DNA of 33,907 nt from Pseudoalteromonas sp. G4 (GCF_028875915.1 NZ_JAPEHW010000043.1:1-33907); one strand, 5' to 3'; shown: positions 1 to 10,764, counted from the first letter of the stretch. Notes: generated by a model from the sequence alone, not told the origin. Numbers and translations: made by a program.

Positions 1-561
1 TAAAGTCACAACTGCTTGGTCGTGATCTGCACCTTTAGCAAGCTCAACTGAAACAACGCCAGCTGGAAGAGCGATATCAGATAGGTGTACAGTTGCACCA
101 ACTTCGATAGCAGCTACGTCAACTTCGATGAACTCAGGAAGTTGTGCTGGAAGACATGTGATTTCGATTTCAGTTACGTGGTGAGCAACTGTGTTACCGC
201 CTTTAGTTGCAGCTTCTTCGTTGATGAAGTGTACAGGAACCTTAGTGTGGATCTTGTGGTTAGCGTCAACGCGTTGGAAATCTAAGTGCATTACTTTAGG
301 CTTGAACGGGTGACGTTGGATATCTTTTAGGATAGCTTCAACTTTTTCACCGCCAATGTTTAAAGTAAGGATGTGGCTGTAGAAACCTTCATCTTCTTGT
401 GCTTTGATCACTTTGTTGTGAGCTAGAGTAAGAGATACAGCTTCTTTTTCTGCACCGTAAAGAACAGCAGGAACTTTGTTAGCACGGCGTAGGCGGCGGC
501 TCGCACCAGTACCTAAGTCAGAACGTACTTCTGCATCTAATGTGTATAATTCGTTAGACAT
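1..561 (-). CDS. rplY: 50S ribosomal protein L25/general stress protein Ctc (3' end cut by window)
   Basis: The minus frame opens at an ATG at 561 preceded by a GGAG Shine-Dalgarno and stays open for 187 codons to the window edge, so the C-terminus is missing. The N-terminal ~95 residues ([20 protein letters not shown], then a basic RRLRR segment and PAVLYG) match the 5S rRNA-binding L25 domain. The rest is the second beta domain of the long Ctc form; E. coli L25 has only the first domain (94 aa). It binds 5S rRNA in the large ribosomal subunit. The neighbour is the divergent radD, the same pairing as rplY-yejH in E. coli, which supports both calls. The 173-bp gap between them must hold both promoters; I see no convincing -35/-10 pair. 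Confidence 0.95.
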   Translation of the reverse strand, partial: MSNELYTLDAEVRSDLGTGASRRLRRANKVPAVLYGAEKEAVSLTLAHNKVIKAQEDEGFYSHILTLNIGGEKVEAILKDIQRHPFKPKVMHLDFQRVDANHKIHTKVPVHFINEEAATKGGNTVAHHVTEIEITCLPAQLPEFIEVDVAAIEVGATVHLSDIALPAGVVSVELAKGADHDQAVVTL

Positions 562-734
562 AAATGTCTCCAATAATAATTTAAAGTTTGTTGAAAGCTT
601 CGCGACCAAAGCTCTCACCTAAAAAAGGCGCGCTATAGTAACACTGCCACTTGATAAAAGAAACCTTTAATGTGGTTTTAAATAGGGGTGTTAAATTTCA
701 TGATTTCTAAGCAAAGTGGCATAATCGCATATTA

Positions 735-2492
735 GTGATAGATGTAAGTAAGTTAATTGTGTCGTACCAACTAAGACCTTATCAACAAGAAGCGGTCGAA
801 AAGACCCTTGTACATTTTCGTAAATCGAATAGCTCAGCAGTCATTGTATTGCCCACGGGTTCAGGTAAAAGCTTAGTAATTGCTGAGCTTGCAAGGCTTG
901 CACGAAAGAAAATTTTAGTGATAACCCATGTAAAAGAGTTAGTGGAGCAAAACCACGAGAAGTACGAAAGTTTTGGTTTAAAAGCGAGTATTTATTCCGC
1001 TGGACTTAAACAAAAGTCACTTGCTCATCAAGTTACGTTTGCCAGTGTACAATCACTGGGAAATAATCTTGATGCGCTAAATGATGAATACTCATTGGTT
1101 ATTATTGATGAATGCCACCGTGTTTCGGGTGATGAAAATACCCAGTACCAAAAATTAATATCACATATTAAAAGTAATAATTCGGCGCTCAAAGTATTAG
1201 GTCTAACAGCCACTCCTTATCGGTTAGGTTTGGGCTTTATTTATCGCTTTCACTATCATGGTTTTGTTAGAGGGGATGAAAACGCACCTTTTGAGCACTG
1301 TATTTATGAGTTACCACTAAGGTACATGATTAAACATAATTACCTTACACCGCCAAAATTGATAAATGCTGCGATTACCCACTATGATTTTGACTCACTC
1401 AATAAAGATGCGTTTGGCCGCTACAGCGAAAAAGATATTAATCAGCTCTTAAATGACAATCAACGGGCAACAAAAGCCATTATCGATCAAGTATTAGCGT
1501 TGTCTGTTGACCGTCATGGCGTAATGATATTTGCATCAACCATTCAGCATGCCCAAGAAATTATGAGTTATTTGCCAAGCGATGAAACGGCACTGGTGAT
1601 TGGTGATACGCATAATGCTGAACGTGATGCGATTATTCGCAAGTTTAAAGCAAAGCAAATTAAATACTTGGTTAATGTATCGGTACTCACAACCGGTTTT
1701 GATGCACCGCACGTCGATTTTATTGCAATATTAAGGCCGACAGAATCGGTTAGTTTGTATCAACAAATCGTTGGTCGGGGGTTACGCTTAGCAGAAGGTA
1801 AAACCGAATGTTTAGTGATTGACTATGCGGCAAATGGTTTTGATTTATTTCATCCTGAGGTAGGCAGTGTTAAACCCAATAGTGATAGTGAACCCGTGCA
1901 AGTGCTTTGCCCAGGTTGTGGCTTTGCAAACACTTTTTGGGGTAAAACCGATAGTGATGGCAAGGTGATAGAGCATTTTGGCAGGCGCTGTCAGGGTATT
2001 TTAGACGACGGCGAGTTTAGTGAGCAGTGTGATTTTCGCTTTCGATTTAAAGAATGTGAACACTGCGGTGCACAAAATGATATTGCTGCAAGGCAATGTC
2101 ATCAGTGCCAGCAACCTATTGTTGACCCTGATGACAAGTTACGCGATGCACTTAATTTAAAAAATGCCTTGGTATTGCGAGTAAGTGGTATGCAATTAGA
2201 GGCGTTAAATCAACGCTTAAAAGTAACTTACCATGATGAAGATGGCGCTGAAGTTAGTGAATTTTTCAGCTTGTCTTCAGATAAAGCTGCGCGTTATTTT
2301 AAACACCTATTTTTACGTTTGGGTGTCACAACAAACATTGATTTTGCTAGCCCTAACTCAGTTATTAGCGAGCAAGCATTACTTAAAGTGCCGGATTTTG
2401 TAGTGGCAAAACGAGATAAAGGAAAATACAAGCTTGTTGAGCGTATTTTTGATTATCAAGGTCAATTTAGAAAAGCACATGAATTAAAATAA
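735..2492 (+). CDS. radD: RadD (YejH) superfamily 2 DNA repair helicase
   Basis: This 585-aa protein aligns end to end with E. coli RadD/YejH, an SF2 helicase-like ATPase that takes part in double-strand break repair and recombination. Visible motifs: LRPYQQEA near the N-terminus, Walker A LPTGSGKS (residues 39-46), DECH box (125-128), LTATPYR (about 157-163), TTGFDAPH and the arginine-finger motif QIVGRGLRL in the second RecA domain. These are followed by a cysteine-rich region with CPGCGF, CDFRF, CEHCG and CHQC pairs that could bind zinc (about 390-460). The listed start is GTG 735. The next in-frame GTG at 759 gives an N-terminus (MSYQLRPYQ) of exactly the E. coli length (MIFTLRPYQ), so 759 may be the real start; neither has a strong Shine-Dalgarno. 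It is a single-gene unit beside rplY. Confidence 0.95.
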   Translation: MIDVSKLIVSYQLRPYQQEAVEKTLVHFRKSNSSAVIVLPTGSGKSLVIAELARLARKKILVITHVKELVEQNHEKYESFGLKASIYSAGLKQKSLAHQVTFASVQSLGNNLDALNDEYSLVIIDECHRVSGDENTQYQKLISHIKSNNSALKVLGLTATPYRLGLGFIYRFHYHGFVRGDENAPFEHCIYELPLRYMIKHNYLTPPKLINAAITHYDFDSLNKDAFGRYSEKDINQLLNDNQRATKAIIDQVLALSVDRHGVMIFASTIQHAQEIMSYLPSDETALVIGDTHNAERDAIIRKFKAKQIKYLVNVSVLTTGFDAPHVDFIAILRPTESVSLYQQIVGRGLRLAEGKTECLVIDYAANGFDLFHPEVGSVKPNSDSEPVQVLCPGCGFANTFWGKTDSDGKVIEHFGRRCQGILDDGEFSEQCDFRFRFKECEHCGAQNDIAARQCHQCQQPIVDPDDKLRDALNLKNALVLRVSGMQLEALNQRLKVTYHDEDGAEVSEFFSLSSDKAARYFKHLFLRLGVTTNIDFASPNSVISEQALLKVPDFVVAKRDKGKYKLVERIFDYQGQFRKAHELK

Positions 2493-2575
2493 AAATTTAT
2501 ATAAAACAAACAATAAGTATTTGGAGTTGTGTGAAAATAAGGCTAAGCTGAACAAAAAGAAATCGAGCAGGGACG

Positions 2576-5500
2576 ATGTTTTCAACAACAAGAATTACCT
2601 TCAGAGTAACTCTGGCTTCAATCTGTTTATTGATTGCTGTTATCACCGCATGTGTTGCAATAGGGCTTCAATACTACTTTTCAAAACAAATCATAGTCAG
2701 TAACAGTCAACATTTTGCTGAACAAGTATCTAGGCAAATCGAATTGTCAGTATCTAAGATGGATGATACGGCAAAAAATACAGCATCACTTTTGGCTAAG
2801 TATTCATCATTAATTGATGGCCATACCCTTATTGAAAAAGCAGACGATATACTGGCGGAATTACTGGTTGACCATAATGATTTTTATGCGATTTATTATG
2901 GCTTTGACAACGGTGATTTTTACGAGTTAATCAATTTAGAGACGAATACAAAAATCAGGAAGCAACTTAGTGCGGCGATGGAAGATAGGTTTGTCCGCAT
3001 TCATATTTATGGTGATGGCCAAAATCGTTTTAAAAAGACAGATTACCTTAATGAAAAACTTAAAGTACGTTTTTCAAAAGTTGAACAAAGCGATTACGAT
3101 GCCAGTAGCCGCCACTGGTTTGTCAATGCCAATACATCACACGTAGTGAAGTCACATCCTTATCTTTTCCAGCACTTACAAGCAACAGGACAAACGTACT
3201 CCAAAGTAGTTGAGGGTACGGGCCATGTTGTGGCAATCGACTTAACATTGCAAACAATTGCTAAGCAGTTAAATGGCAGTTTTGAACACTCTCAAAATGC
3301 AAAAAATATTGAAGCGTATATTTTTGATAAAAAAGGGGAGTTGTTGTTAAGTAATGCCATTTTAGATAAAAAAGAAGCGATTCAAGTACAGCCACTTACG
3401 TTATCAAAAGAGCAGCAAGCGCTAATTGCACAGATTGATAAATTAACAGTGAGTAATGAGTTAGGTTGGGCACCAATTGATTTTTCAATATCGGGAAGGC
3501 CGGAAGGATATACACCAGAGCTTTTGAATATTCTGAGTAAGAAACTCAATTTGCCTATTAGCTTTATCAATGGGTACAGCTGGCCTGAGTTAATCGATCT
3601 TTACCTAGATGGAAAGATTGATGTACTACAACCTGTACACAAAACACTAAGTAATAAACAATGGGGAGTTTATTCTGCGCCACTATTAAATTTACCGCTC
3701 ACTATTGTAACTCGCCCGCAAACAAGTGCTATCAACTCACTTACTGATTTAACCAATAAGCGTTTGGCTATTCCAAAAGGTTGGTCATTAAATGCTGCAA
3801 TCTCACATGCATATCCAGATATCGAGATAGTCGAAGTCATTGATTTACAAAACGCACTCAACGCTGTTAAACGTGGCGATGCGGATGCTGCAATCGATAG
3901 TCAGCTTATTCTCGCATATACCGCGAAAATGTTTTTTATTGATGATATTCAATTTCATCATAATATTGATGCGAGCTTACTCAGTTTTGACACTAACTTA
4001 AGAATGGTTGCGAAAGATAAGCAACTTATTGACTTACTTGACTTTGCAATTGCGAGCTTAACTAAAAATGAATTGGACTATTTATCAAAGCAATGGCTTG
4101 ACTTTGATGACAACACAGAGGTAATTAGCGATTCATCAGTTGTGCCTTACAAAGAGCTCATCACACTTGCATCAAATACTACTCACCATAATAAACTACA
4201 AGTAGTTGAAATAAACAATATTGATTATTTATTGTTTATTGCACCGACAACCCTTGGCACAGCTGACATCAACTTTTTAGCATTATTAATCCCAACACAG
4301 TCTGCTTATTCAGAAGGTTTGAGCTATGTTTCTAAATCAATTTTGGTTACAGCACTTATTTTAACTTTATTGATGCCTTTAACATGGCTTGTTGCAAGTC
4401 CAATAGTTACCGCAATGCGACGTTTAAGTGCGGAAAATACCAAAATCAAACACCGTCAATATCATAAAATTGAAGTAGAACAAAGCTTTATAAAAGAAAT
4501 TGATGAAGTTTTTAAGTCGTTAGTGCAAATGTCTAACTCAATTCAAGATTATGAAGCAAAACAAGCTGAATTATTGGACTCATTTGTGAAACTGATAGCA
4601 CAAGCAATCGATGATAAATCGCCTTATACAGCTGGTCACTGTAATCGCGTCCCTGAGTTAGGCCTAATGCTAGGAAGTTATGCAAGTGACAGTGAAGATG
4701 AATATTTTAAAGACTTTAAACTCGATAGCGACGATAAAAAAAGAGAATTCAAACTGGCCGCTTGGCTTCATGATTGCGGCAAAATAATCACACCTGAGCA
4801 TATTGTTGATAAAGGCAGTAAATTAGAGTGTATTTACAATCGCATACATGAAGTACGTATGCGCTTTGAAGTACTACTTCGCGATGCCGAAATTGATTTT
4901 TACAAGGCACTGATAAAGTCGCCTGAGCGAGAAGCAGAATTAAGAGACGAATTAGTTGAAATGCAAACTAAGTTGTCTGATGAATTCGAATTTGTTGCGA
5001 CCACTAACCAAGGTGGTGAGTTTATGGAAGCCGATAAAATTGAGCGCCTTGAAGCAATTGCAAAACGTACTTGGCAGCGTAATCTCAGTGATAGAATCGG
5101 GTTATCACCATTAGAAGAATTGTTTTTAACTAATGATGATGAACCTTTGCCAGTTAAAGAACAGCTACTTGCAGATAAAGCATCACACATTGTAAAACGA
5201 GAGCATGCAGTGGAATATGCTCCTCACTTAGGTATTAATGTTGATGTACCTGAACATAAAGCTAATTTAGGGGAGCTTTATAACCTTAAAGTGGGTCGCG
5301 GTACACTCACCAGTGAAGACCGCTTTATTATTAATGAACACATTATTGGCACGATTAAAATGCTGGATTCGTTGCCATTCCCAGCAGAGCTTGCAAATGT
5401 GCCGCGTTTTGCATCAACCCATCATGAAACATTAAAGGGCACGGGTTACCCAAGAAAACTAAAAGCGGAAGATTTATCAATCCCTGAACGTATTTTAGTA

Positions 5501-5722
5501 CTAGCTGATATATTTGAGGCGTTAACTGCGTCAGACAGGCCTTATAAAAAAGCCAAACCACTAAGTGTGGCAATCGATATTCTGCATAAAATGTGTTTGG
5601 ATGAACACGTTGATATTGAAGTGTTTAAATTATTTTTACGCTCTGGTATTTACCAGAACTACGCAGAAAAATACATGCCGCATGAACAGATAGATGAAGT
5701 GGATATCAATAAATATTTGTAG
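2576..5722 (+). CDS. Membrane sensor HD-GYP phosphohydrolase with dCache-like and solute-binding-like domains
   Basis: Likely cyclic-di-GMP phosphodiesterase of 1048 aa. Order of parts: TM helix 12-34; a periplasmic dCache-like region (~36-230); a bacterial solute-binding family 3-like domain (~297-520, beginning LGWAPIDFSISG); TM helix ~587-609; a HAMP-like linker; and an HD-GYP domain (~665-1040). The catalytic signature is intact: H688 in GHCNR, HDCGK at 732-736, HHE at 949-951 and GTGYP at 955-959, then LADIFEALTASDRPYKKA. About 170 residues separate HDCGK from the next conserved segment (GRGTLTSED), where ordinary HD-GYP domains have about 20. I recall related proteins with this helical insertion. 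Metal and motif residues predict an active enzyme; ligand and substrate are inferred. Start ATG 2576 has a weak GGGA upstream. It converges on spoVR, with a shared terminator between them. Confidence 0.88.
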   Translation: MFSTTRITFRVTLASICLLIAVITACVAIGLQYYFSKQIIVSNSQHFAEQVSRQIELSVSKMDDTAKNTASLLAKYSSLIDGHTLIEKADDILAELLVDHNDFYAIYYGFDNGDFYELINLETNTKIRKQLSAAMEDRFVRIHIYGDGQNRFKKTDYLNEKLKVRFSKVEQSDYDASSRHWFVNANTSHVVKSHPYLFQHLQATGQTYSKVVEGTGHVVAIDLTLQTIAKQLNGSFEHSQNAKNIEAYIFDKKGELLLSNAILDKKEAIQVQPLTLSKEQQALIAQIDKLTVSNELGWAPIDFSISGRPEGYTPELLNILSKKLNLPISFINGYSWPELIDLYLDGKIDVLQPVHKTLSNKQWGVYSAPLLNLPLTIVTRPQTSAINSLTDLTNKRLAIPKGWSLNAAISHAYPDIEIVEVIDLQNALNAVKRGDADAAIDSQLILAYTAKMFFIDDIQFHHNIDASLLSFDTNLRMVAKDKQLIDLLDFAIASLTKNELDYLSKQWLDFDDNTEVISDSSVVPYKELITLASNTTHHNKLQVVEINNIDYLLFIAPTTLGTADINFLALLIPTQSAYSEGLSYVSKSILVTALILTLLMPLTWLVASPIVTAMRRLSAENTKIKHRQYHKIEVEQSFIKEIDEVFKSLVQMSNSIQDYEAKQAELLDSFVKLIAQAIDDKSPYTAGHCNRVPELGLMLGSYASDSEDEYFKDFKLDSDDKKREFKLAAWLHDCGKIITPEHIVDKGSKLECIYNRIHEVRMRFEVLLRDAEIDFYKALIKSPEREAELRDELVEMQTKLSDEFEFVATTNQGGEFMEADKIERLEAIAKRTWQRNLSDRIGLSPLEELFLTNDDEPLPVKEQLLADKASHIVKREHAVEYAPHLGINVDVPEHKANLGELYNLKVGRGTLTSEDRFIINEHIIGTIKMLDSLPFPAELANVPRFASTHHETLKGTGYPRKLKAEDLSIPERILVLADIFEALTASDRPYKKAKPLSVAIDILHKMCLDEHVDIEVFKLFLRSGIYQNYAEKYMPHEQIDEVDINKYL

Positions 5723-5734
5723 TGCAAAAAAATA

Positions 5735-5759
5735 AAAAAGGCTGATATTCAGCCTTTTT
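5735..5759. terminator. Bidirectional rho-independent terminator
   Basis: An 11-bp stem AAAAAGGCTGA / TCAGCCTTTTT with a TAT loop lies between the convergent HD-GYP gene and spoVR. The A-run on one side and T-run on the other give a U-tract in both directions. Confidence 0.9.
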
Positions 5760-5774
5760 ATCATCCGGTTAATA

Positions 5775-7283
5775 TTAAACGTTGTCAGCGGTTGCAAGCG
5801 GGCAGCGTGCAAGCTCTTTTATTTCGCCACTCTCGGTTTCCTGTTCCAATATCACATCAAAACCCCACAGGCGATAAAGGTGTTTTATTACTTGGTCTTT
5901 TGTGTTTGCTAACGGAATATCGTTATGCGGTGTATAGCGTAATGTGAGTGAACGATCGCCTCGAATATCAACATTAAATACTTGAATGTTTGGTTCCAAA
6001 TTACTCAAGTTATATTGCTCTGATAATGCTTGGCGTATAGCCCGATAGCCAGACTCATTATGAATTGCGCTAACTTCCAAATGGGTTTCTTTTTCATTAT
6101 CTAAAATCGAAAAGAATTTAAAATCTCGCATTAGTTTGGGTGATAAAAATTGGCTAATAAAGCTTTCATCTTTAAAGTTTTCCATTGCAAAATGCAGTGT
6201 ATCGAGCCAATTGCTACCAGCAAACTCGGGGAACCAATATTTATCTTCTTCAGTTGGGTTTTCACAAATACGGCGAATATCGACCATCATGTTAAAGCCA
6301 AGCGCATAGGGGTTAATACCAGAGTAATACGGTGAATTATAAGGAGGCTGATACACCACATTAGTATGCGATTGTAGCACTTCTAGCATAAAGGCATCGC
6401 TTAATTTGCCCTCATCATATAAGTGATTAAGCAAGGTGTAATGCCAAAATGTAGCCCAACCCTCATTCATCACTTGGGTTTGTTTTTGTGGGTAAAAGTA
6501 CTGTGAAATTTTGCGTACAATACGAATAATTTCTCGCTGCCAAATTTCCAATAGCGGTGCGCGTTTTTCAATAAAGTAGAGTATGTTTTCTTGCGGTTCA
6601 CTAGGGAAACGCGCTTTTTGCGTTTCAGCTTCATTATGCTGTGACGGAATCGTCTTCCACAGCTCATTCACTTGTGATTGTAGATAATCTTCGCGCTCTT
6701 TTTGCCGTTTTTGTTCTTCAAAAAGGGATATTTGCTGCGGCCGTTTATAGCGGTCAACACCATAGTTCATTAATGCATGACATGAGTCGAGTAGGTTTTC
6801 TACTTCATCTACACCGTATTTTTGCTCGCATTCGGCAATATACTTTTTGGCAAATAACAGGTAGTCGATAATTGAACTCGCATCAGTCCAGGTTTTAAAT
6901 AAGTAATTACCTTTGAAAAATGAGTTATGTCCATAGCATGCATGCGCCATAACCAGCGCTTGCATCGGCATGGTATTTTCTTCCATTAAATACGCGATAC
7001 AGGGATCTGAATTGATCACAATTTCATATGCGAGCCCCATGGCCCCGCGTTTGTAGTTTTGTTCTGTTTGAATGAATTTTTTGCCAAATGACCAGTGACT
7101 GTAACCAATTGGCATACCCACACTTGAGTAAGCATCCATCATTTGCTCAGCGGTGATCACCTCAATTTGATTTGGGTAAGTATCAAGGCGATAAATTTTT
7201 GCAACTCTAGCAATCTCGGTTTGGTACTCCCCGAGTAAATCGAATGTCCAATCAGGACCATCGCTTAGTATGTTTCTACTCAT
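5775..7283 (-). CDS. ycgB: SpoVR family protein (YcgB)
   Basis: 502 aa, matching the SpoVR/YcgB family (E. coli YcgB about 510 aa) over its full length. Recognisable pieces: GPDWTFDLL near the N-terminus, the family block MAHACYGHNSFFKGNYLF, and NEGWATFWHYTLLNHLYDEG in the middle. The family takes its name from a Bacillus spore cortex gene, but biochemical function in proteobacteria is not settled. ATG 7283 has an AAGGA Shine-Dalgarno and lies 15 bp after the yeaH stop, so it is the last gene of the prkA-yeaH-spoVR operon. That linkage is widely conserved and suggests a shared role in starvation or stationary-phase adaptation (inference from family context). Confidence 0.95.
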   Translation of the reverse strand: MSRNILSDGPDWTFDLLGEYQTEIARVAKIYRLDTYPNQIEVITAEQMMDAYSSVGMPIGYSHWSFGKKFIQTEQNYKRGAMGLAYEIVINSDPCIAYLMEENTMPMQALVMAHACYGHNSFFKGNYLFKTWTDASSIIDYLLFAKKYIAECEQKYGVDEVENLLDSCHALMNYGVDRYKRPQQISLFEEQKRQKEREDYLQSQVNELWKTIPSQHNEAETQKARFPSEPQENILYFIEKRAPLLEIWQREIIRIVRKISQYFYPQKQTQVMNEGWATFWHYTLLNHLYDEGKLSDAFMLEVLQSHTNVVYQPPYNSPYYSGINPYALGFNMMVDIRRICENPTEEDKYWFPEFAGSNWLDTLHFAMENFKDESFISQFLSPKLMRDFKFFSILDNEKETHLEVSAIHNESGYRAIRQALSEQYNLSNLEPNIQVFNVDIRGDRSLTLRYTPHNDIPLANTKDQVIKHLYRLWGFDVILEQETESGEIKELARCPLATADNV

Positions 7284-7298
7284 AACTAGTCCTTTTAA

Positions 7299-8579
7299 TT
7301 AAGCTACATCTGCGGTTGCATCTTTTTTAAATAGCTCTCTGAATATTGGGTAAATATCTTCCACAGATTTAATATGTTGAATGGCAAAGTTTTCGTGAGT
7401 ATCTGCAAGTATTTGGTATTCGCGCCACAGGCTTTGGTGCGCGCGTGTGGTAATTTCGATATACGCATAATAACGAGTAACAGGCAGAATTTTATTGGTG
7501 AGCCAGTCACTGCATTGCGGTGAATCATCAGCCCAATTGTCACCATCTGATGCTTGAGCCGCATAAATGTTCCATTGTTCAGAGTCGTAGCGCTCTTTAA
7601 TGATTTCATCCATTAATTTCAATGCGCTAGAGACAATCGTGCCGCCTGTTTCTTGCGAATAGAAGAATTCGTGTTCATCGACTTCTTTCGCTTGGGTATG
7701 ATGCCTTATATAAACAACTTCAATATCTTTGTATGTTCTGGTAAGAAATAGATAAAGCAAAATATAAAAGCGCTTTGCGGTTTCTTTGGTTGCTTGATCC
7801 ATAGAGCCAGACACATCCATCAAACAAAACATCACTGCTTTTGAACTTGGCTCTGGGCGTTTTTCATAGTTACGAAAGCGTAAATCAAAAGTATCAATAA
7901 AAGGCACTGTGGCTATTTTATTTTTTAATTGTTCAATTTCTTTTTCAAGTAGAGCAATTTCGCTTTGATTCTCTTTCTTGTTTTTTTGTAACTTCGCTAG
8001 TGTTTCTTCTAATTCAGCTAACTGACGTTTTTTACCTGCAGTCATGGCAATTCGTCTTGCCACAGAGCCTTGCAATGAACGAACAATATCAATGTTGGAA
8101 GGTACACCATCATTACTGTAGCCAGCTCGGTGTGTTTTCATCTGAACAAGCTTATTTAGCTGATTCTTCTTAAGGTTGGGCAGTGCTAAATCTTCAAAAA
8201 GTAAATCTAAGTATTCATCTTTTGAAATTGAAAATACAAAATCATCTTGGCCTTCACCTGAATCACTGGCATCGCCTTCGCCAGCCCCTTGACCTTGGCC
8301 ACCAAGAGGACGTTTTATTTTGTCCCCTTGACTAAATTGATCATTACCAGGGTGCACCATTTCCCGTTTTCCACCTTTTCCTTGGTGGAAAATCGGTTCT
8401 TCCATATCACGGCTAGGAATTGAAATGCTTTCGCCGTTCTCAACGTCTGTGACGCTGCGTTTGGCAATAGCATCGGACACCGCCTCTTTTATCTGGCGTT
8501 TGTAACGTCGAATAAAACGTTGGCGGTTAACCGTGTTTTTGTTTTTTCCATTTAAGCGTCGGTCAATAAAATGTGCCAT
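7299..8579 (-). CDS. yeaH: YeaH/UPF0229 family protein with VWA-like domain
   Basis: 426 aa, the size of E. coli YeaH (427). The N-terminus is basic ([20 protein letters not shown]), followed by a Gly/Asp/Gln-rich low-complexity stretch (~85-110) and a coiled-coil-like Lys/Glu segment (~185-220). Next comes a von Willebrand A-like domain with a MIDAS-type motif MDVSGSM near residue 253 and a T-G-G-T motif further on. VWA proteins commonly partner with AAA-type ATPases, which fits its neighbour PrkA; the pairing here is inference. ATG 8579 has a strong GGAGG Shine-Dalgarno. The gene lies 38 bp downstream of prkA and 15 bp upstream of spoVR. In E. coli yeaG-yeaH is induced by nitrogen limitation and in stationary phase. 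Confidence 0.95.
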   Translation of the reverse strand: MAHFIDRRLNGKNKNTVNRQRFIRRYKRQIKEAVSDAIAKRSVTDVENGESISIPSRDMEEPIFHQGKGGKREMVHPGNDQFSQGDKIKRPLGGQGQGAGEGDASDSGEGQDDFVFSISKDEYLDLLFEDLALPNLKKNQLNKLVQMKTHRAGYSNDGVPSNIDIVRSLQGSVARRIAMTAGKKRQLAELEETLAKLQKNKKENQSEIALLEKEIEQLKNKIATVPFIDTFDLRFRNYEKRPEPSSKAVMFCLMDVSGSMDQATKETAKRFYILLYLFLTRTYKDIEVVYIRHHTQAKEVDEHEFFYSQETGGTIVSSALKLMDEIIKERYDSEQWNIYAAQASDGDNWADDSPQCSDWLTNKILPVTRYYAYIEITTRAHQSLWREYQILADTHENFAIQHIKSVEDIYPIFRELFKKDATADVA

Positions 8580-8617
8580 ACACGCCTCCGTAAGTCTTAG
8601 TTACTATTACTACTCAA

Positions 8618-10540
8618 TTACTGCGACTTACGAACGCGTAAATACCATTCACTGAGCAAGCGAACTTGTTTCGCTGTGTAGCCTTTTTCGACCATACGAT
8701 TAACAAAATCCTCATGTTTTTGCTGATCTTCAGCACTGGTTTTCGCATTAAATGAAATAACTGGAAGCAAGTCTTCTGTATTTGAAAACATTTTCTTTTC
8801 GATGACCGTTCTTAGTTTTTCATAACTAGTCCAAATTGGGTTTTTGCCATTGTTATTGGCACGTGCTCTAAGCACAAAGTTAACAATCTCATTACGGAAA
8901 TCTTTTGGATTTGAAATGCCTGCTGGTTTTTCAATTTTCTCAAGCTCAGCATTCAGTGCTGCTCTATCAAATAATTGGCCAGTATCAGGGTCGCGGAATT
9001 CTTGATCTTGGATCCAGAAGTCAGCATAGGTGACGTAGCGGTCAAAGATATTTTGTCCGTATTCTGAATAAGACTCCAGATAAGCGGTTTGAATTTCCTT
9101 ACCAATAAATTCAACATATTTAGGAATTAAAAATCCTTTTAAGAACTCAAGGTAGCGTTCTTGCGTTTCTTGTTGGAACTGCTCACGTTCAATTTGTTGT
9201 TCAAGCACATAGAATAAATGCACAGGGTTTGCAGCAACTTCGGTGTGGTCGAAGTTAAATACACGAGACAAAATCTTAAATGCGAAACGTGTTGATAGCC
9301 CATTCATTCCTTCATCAACACCGGCATAATCTTTGTATTCTTGATAAGACTTTGCTTTGGGATCAGTGTCTTTTAGGCTTTCGCCGTCATACACGCGCAT
9401 TTTTGAATAAATGCTTGAGTTTTCAGGCTCTTTAATGCGTGAAAGAACGGAGAATTGCGCAAGTGTTTCGAGCGTACCAGGCGCACATGGCACATTGTTG
9501 AGCTCTGAATGTTGTAGAAGCTTATCGTAAATCTTAATTTCTTCGGAAACACGCAAACAATAAGGTACTTTTACAATGTAAACACGGTCTAAAAATGCTT
9601 CATTGTTTTTGTTACCTTTAAATGTTTGCCATTCTGACTCATTAGAGTGAGCTAAAATCATGCCGTTAAAGGGCAGGGCAGAAAGACCCTCAGTACCGTT
9701 ATAGTTGCCTTCTTGAGTTGCTGTTAATAATGGGTGAAGCACTTTAATAGGTGCTTTAAACATTTCAACAAACTCCATTAAACCTTGGTTTGCATGACAA
9801 AGGGCACCAGAGTAGGCATAGGCATCAGCATCATTCTGTGCAAAGTGTTCGAGTTTTCGAATATCCACTTTACCAACCAGTGCGCTGATATCTTGATTGT
9901 TCTCATCACCAGGTTCTGTTTTTGCAATGGCCACTTGATCAAGAATTGACGGGTAGCGTTTCACAACTTTAAATTGAGAGATGTCACCATTGAATTCATG
10001 AAGACGTTTGGTTGCCCATGGTGACATGATAGTTTTGATATAACGGTTGCTAATGCCATATTCTTTTTCTAGGATTTCACCATCTTCAACAGGGTCAAAC
10101 AGGCAAAGAGGGTGATCATTTACAGGCGAGCCTTTTAATGAATAAATAGGCACTTTTTGCATTAAGTACTTTAACTTTTCAGCCAGTGACGATTTACCAC
10201 CGCCAACTGGACCAAGTAAATAAAGTACTTGTTTGCACTCTTCAAGCCCTTGTGCGGCATGCTTTAAATAAGACACAATCTGCTCAATACTTTCTTCCAT
10301 GCCATAAAATTCTTTAAAGGCAGGGTAGCGTGGGATCACTCGATTAGAAAAGATACGACTCAGGGTGGGATCTTGTGATGTATCCACCATTTCAGGTTGA
10401 CCAATCGCCATTAATAGCCGCTCAGCGGAGCTAGCATAAGCTGATTTGTCCTCTTTACAGATCTCAAGAAACTCGGCAATAGTAAATTCTTCTTCTTTTG
10501 CGGCTTCGTAACGAGATTGAAAATGATCAAAAATTGTCAT
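8618..10540 (-). CDS. yeaG: PrkA family protein (YeaG), AAA+ ATPase/serine kinase
   Basis: 640 aa, collinear with E. coli YeaG (644 aa). The PrkA AAA domain carries Walker A GPVGGGKS at residues 110-117; the C-terminal PrkA kinase-like domain includes DEGMNGLSTRFAFKILSRVF and the NPIWTSYEKLR segment. Members of the family have been described as serine kinases, and some as AAA+ proteases; which activity applies here cannot be read from sequence. ATG 10540 has a perfect AGGAGG Shine-Dalgarno at the usual distance. It is the first gene of the operon, and its leader (10541-10721) must carry the operon promoter. I found no clean sigma-54 or sigma-70 match there. Confidence 0.95.
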   Translation of the reverse strand: MTIFDHFQSRYEAAKEEEFTIAEFLEICKEDKSAYASSAERLLMAIGQPEMVDTSQDPTLSRIFSNRVIPRYPAFKEFYGMEESIEQIVSYLKHAAQGLEECKQVLYLLGPVGGGKSSLAEKLKYLMQKVPIYSLKGSPVNDHPLCLFDPVEDGEILEKEYGISNRYIKTIMSPWATKRLHEFNGDISQFKVVKRYPSILDQVAIAKTEPGDENNQDISALVGKVDIRKLEHFAQNDADAYAYSGALCHANQGLMEFVEMFKAPIKVLHPLLTATQEGNYNGTEGLSALPFNGMILAHSNESEWQTFKGNKNNEAFLDRVYIVKVPYCLRVSEEIKIYDKLLQHSELNNVPCAPGTLETLAQFSVLSRIKEPENSSIYSKMRVYDGESLKDTDPKAKSYQEYKDYAGVDEGMNGLSTRFAFKILSRVFNFDHTEVAANPVHLFYVLEQQIEREQFQQETQERYLEFLKGFLIPKYVEFIGKEIQTAYLESYSEYGQNIFDRYVTYADFWIQDQEFRDPDTGQLFDRAALNAELEKIEKPAGISNPKDFRNEIVNFVLRARANNNGKNPIWTSYEKLRTVIEKKMFSNTEDLLPVISFNAKTSAEDQQKHEDFVNRMVEKGYTAKQVRLLSEWYLRVRKSQ

Positions 10541-10721
10541 AGAGACCTCCTAAATACCGGAAATTTTGCAACTGCAATAAAACTAGCCACTATTTATAAG
10601 GTTAGACGGGATTTTTGAATGTGCGAGATAAATAAAAGATATTTAAAGAAAAATCTTTAATATTTTTCAGAGCGTTGAATAATATGCAATAGTAGGTGGT
10701 TTTTTCGAACGGCAGGCAAGA

Positions 10722-10755
10722 AATGTTAGTAAAGCAAAGACGCTTTACTAACATT
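10722..10755 (-). terminator. 14-bp perfect hairpin after sodB
   Basis: AATGTTAGTAAAGC and GCTTTACTAACATT form a perfect 14-bp inverted repeat with a 6-nt loop, 9 bp past the sodB stop. In the sodB direction it is followed by TTCTTG rather than a clean U-tract, so it is either a weak terminator or a 3'-end protecting hairpin. Confidence 0.6.
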
Positions 10756-10764
10756 GGCATTAAA

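Noticed and set aside
4900..5190. 96-codon minus-strand ORF inside the HD-GYP gene
   Set aside because: Ser/Asn-rich antisense shadow of a coding region with clear motifs on the other strand.
7304..7609. 101-codon minus-strand ORF overlapping yeaH in another frame
   Set aside because: Lies wholly within the conserved C-terminal part of YeaH; no ribosome-binding site or domain.
10563..10589. Sigma-54-like element upstream of prkA: minus strand TGGCTAG-N5-TTGCA
   Set aside because: The GG and GC elements are one base too far apart (11 instead of 10 between them), and the -24 part is poor. E. coli yeaG is NtrC/sigma-54 linked, so it was tempting, but spacing is strict.
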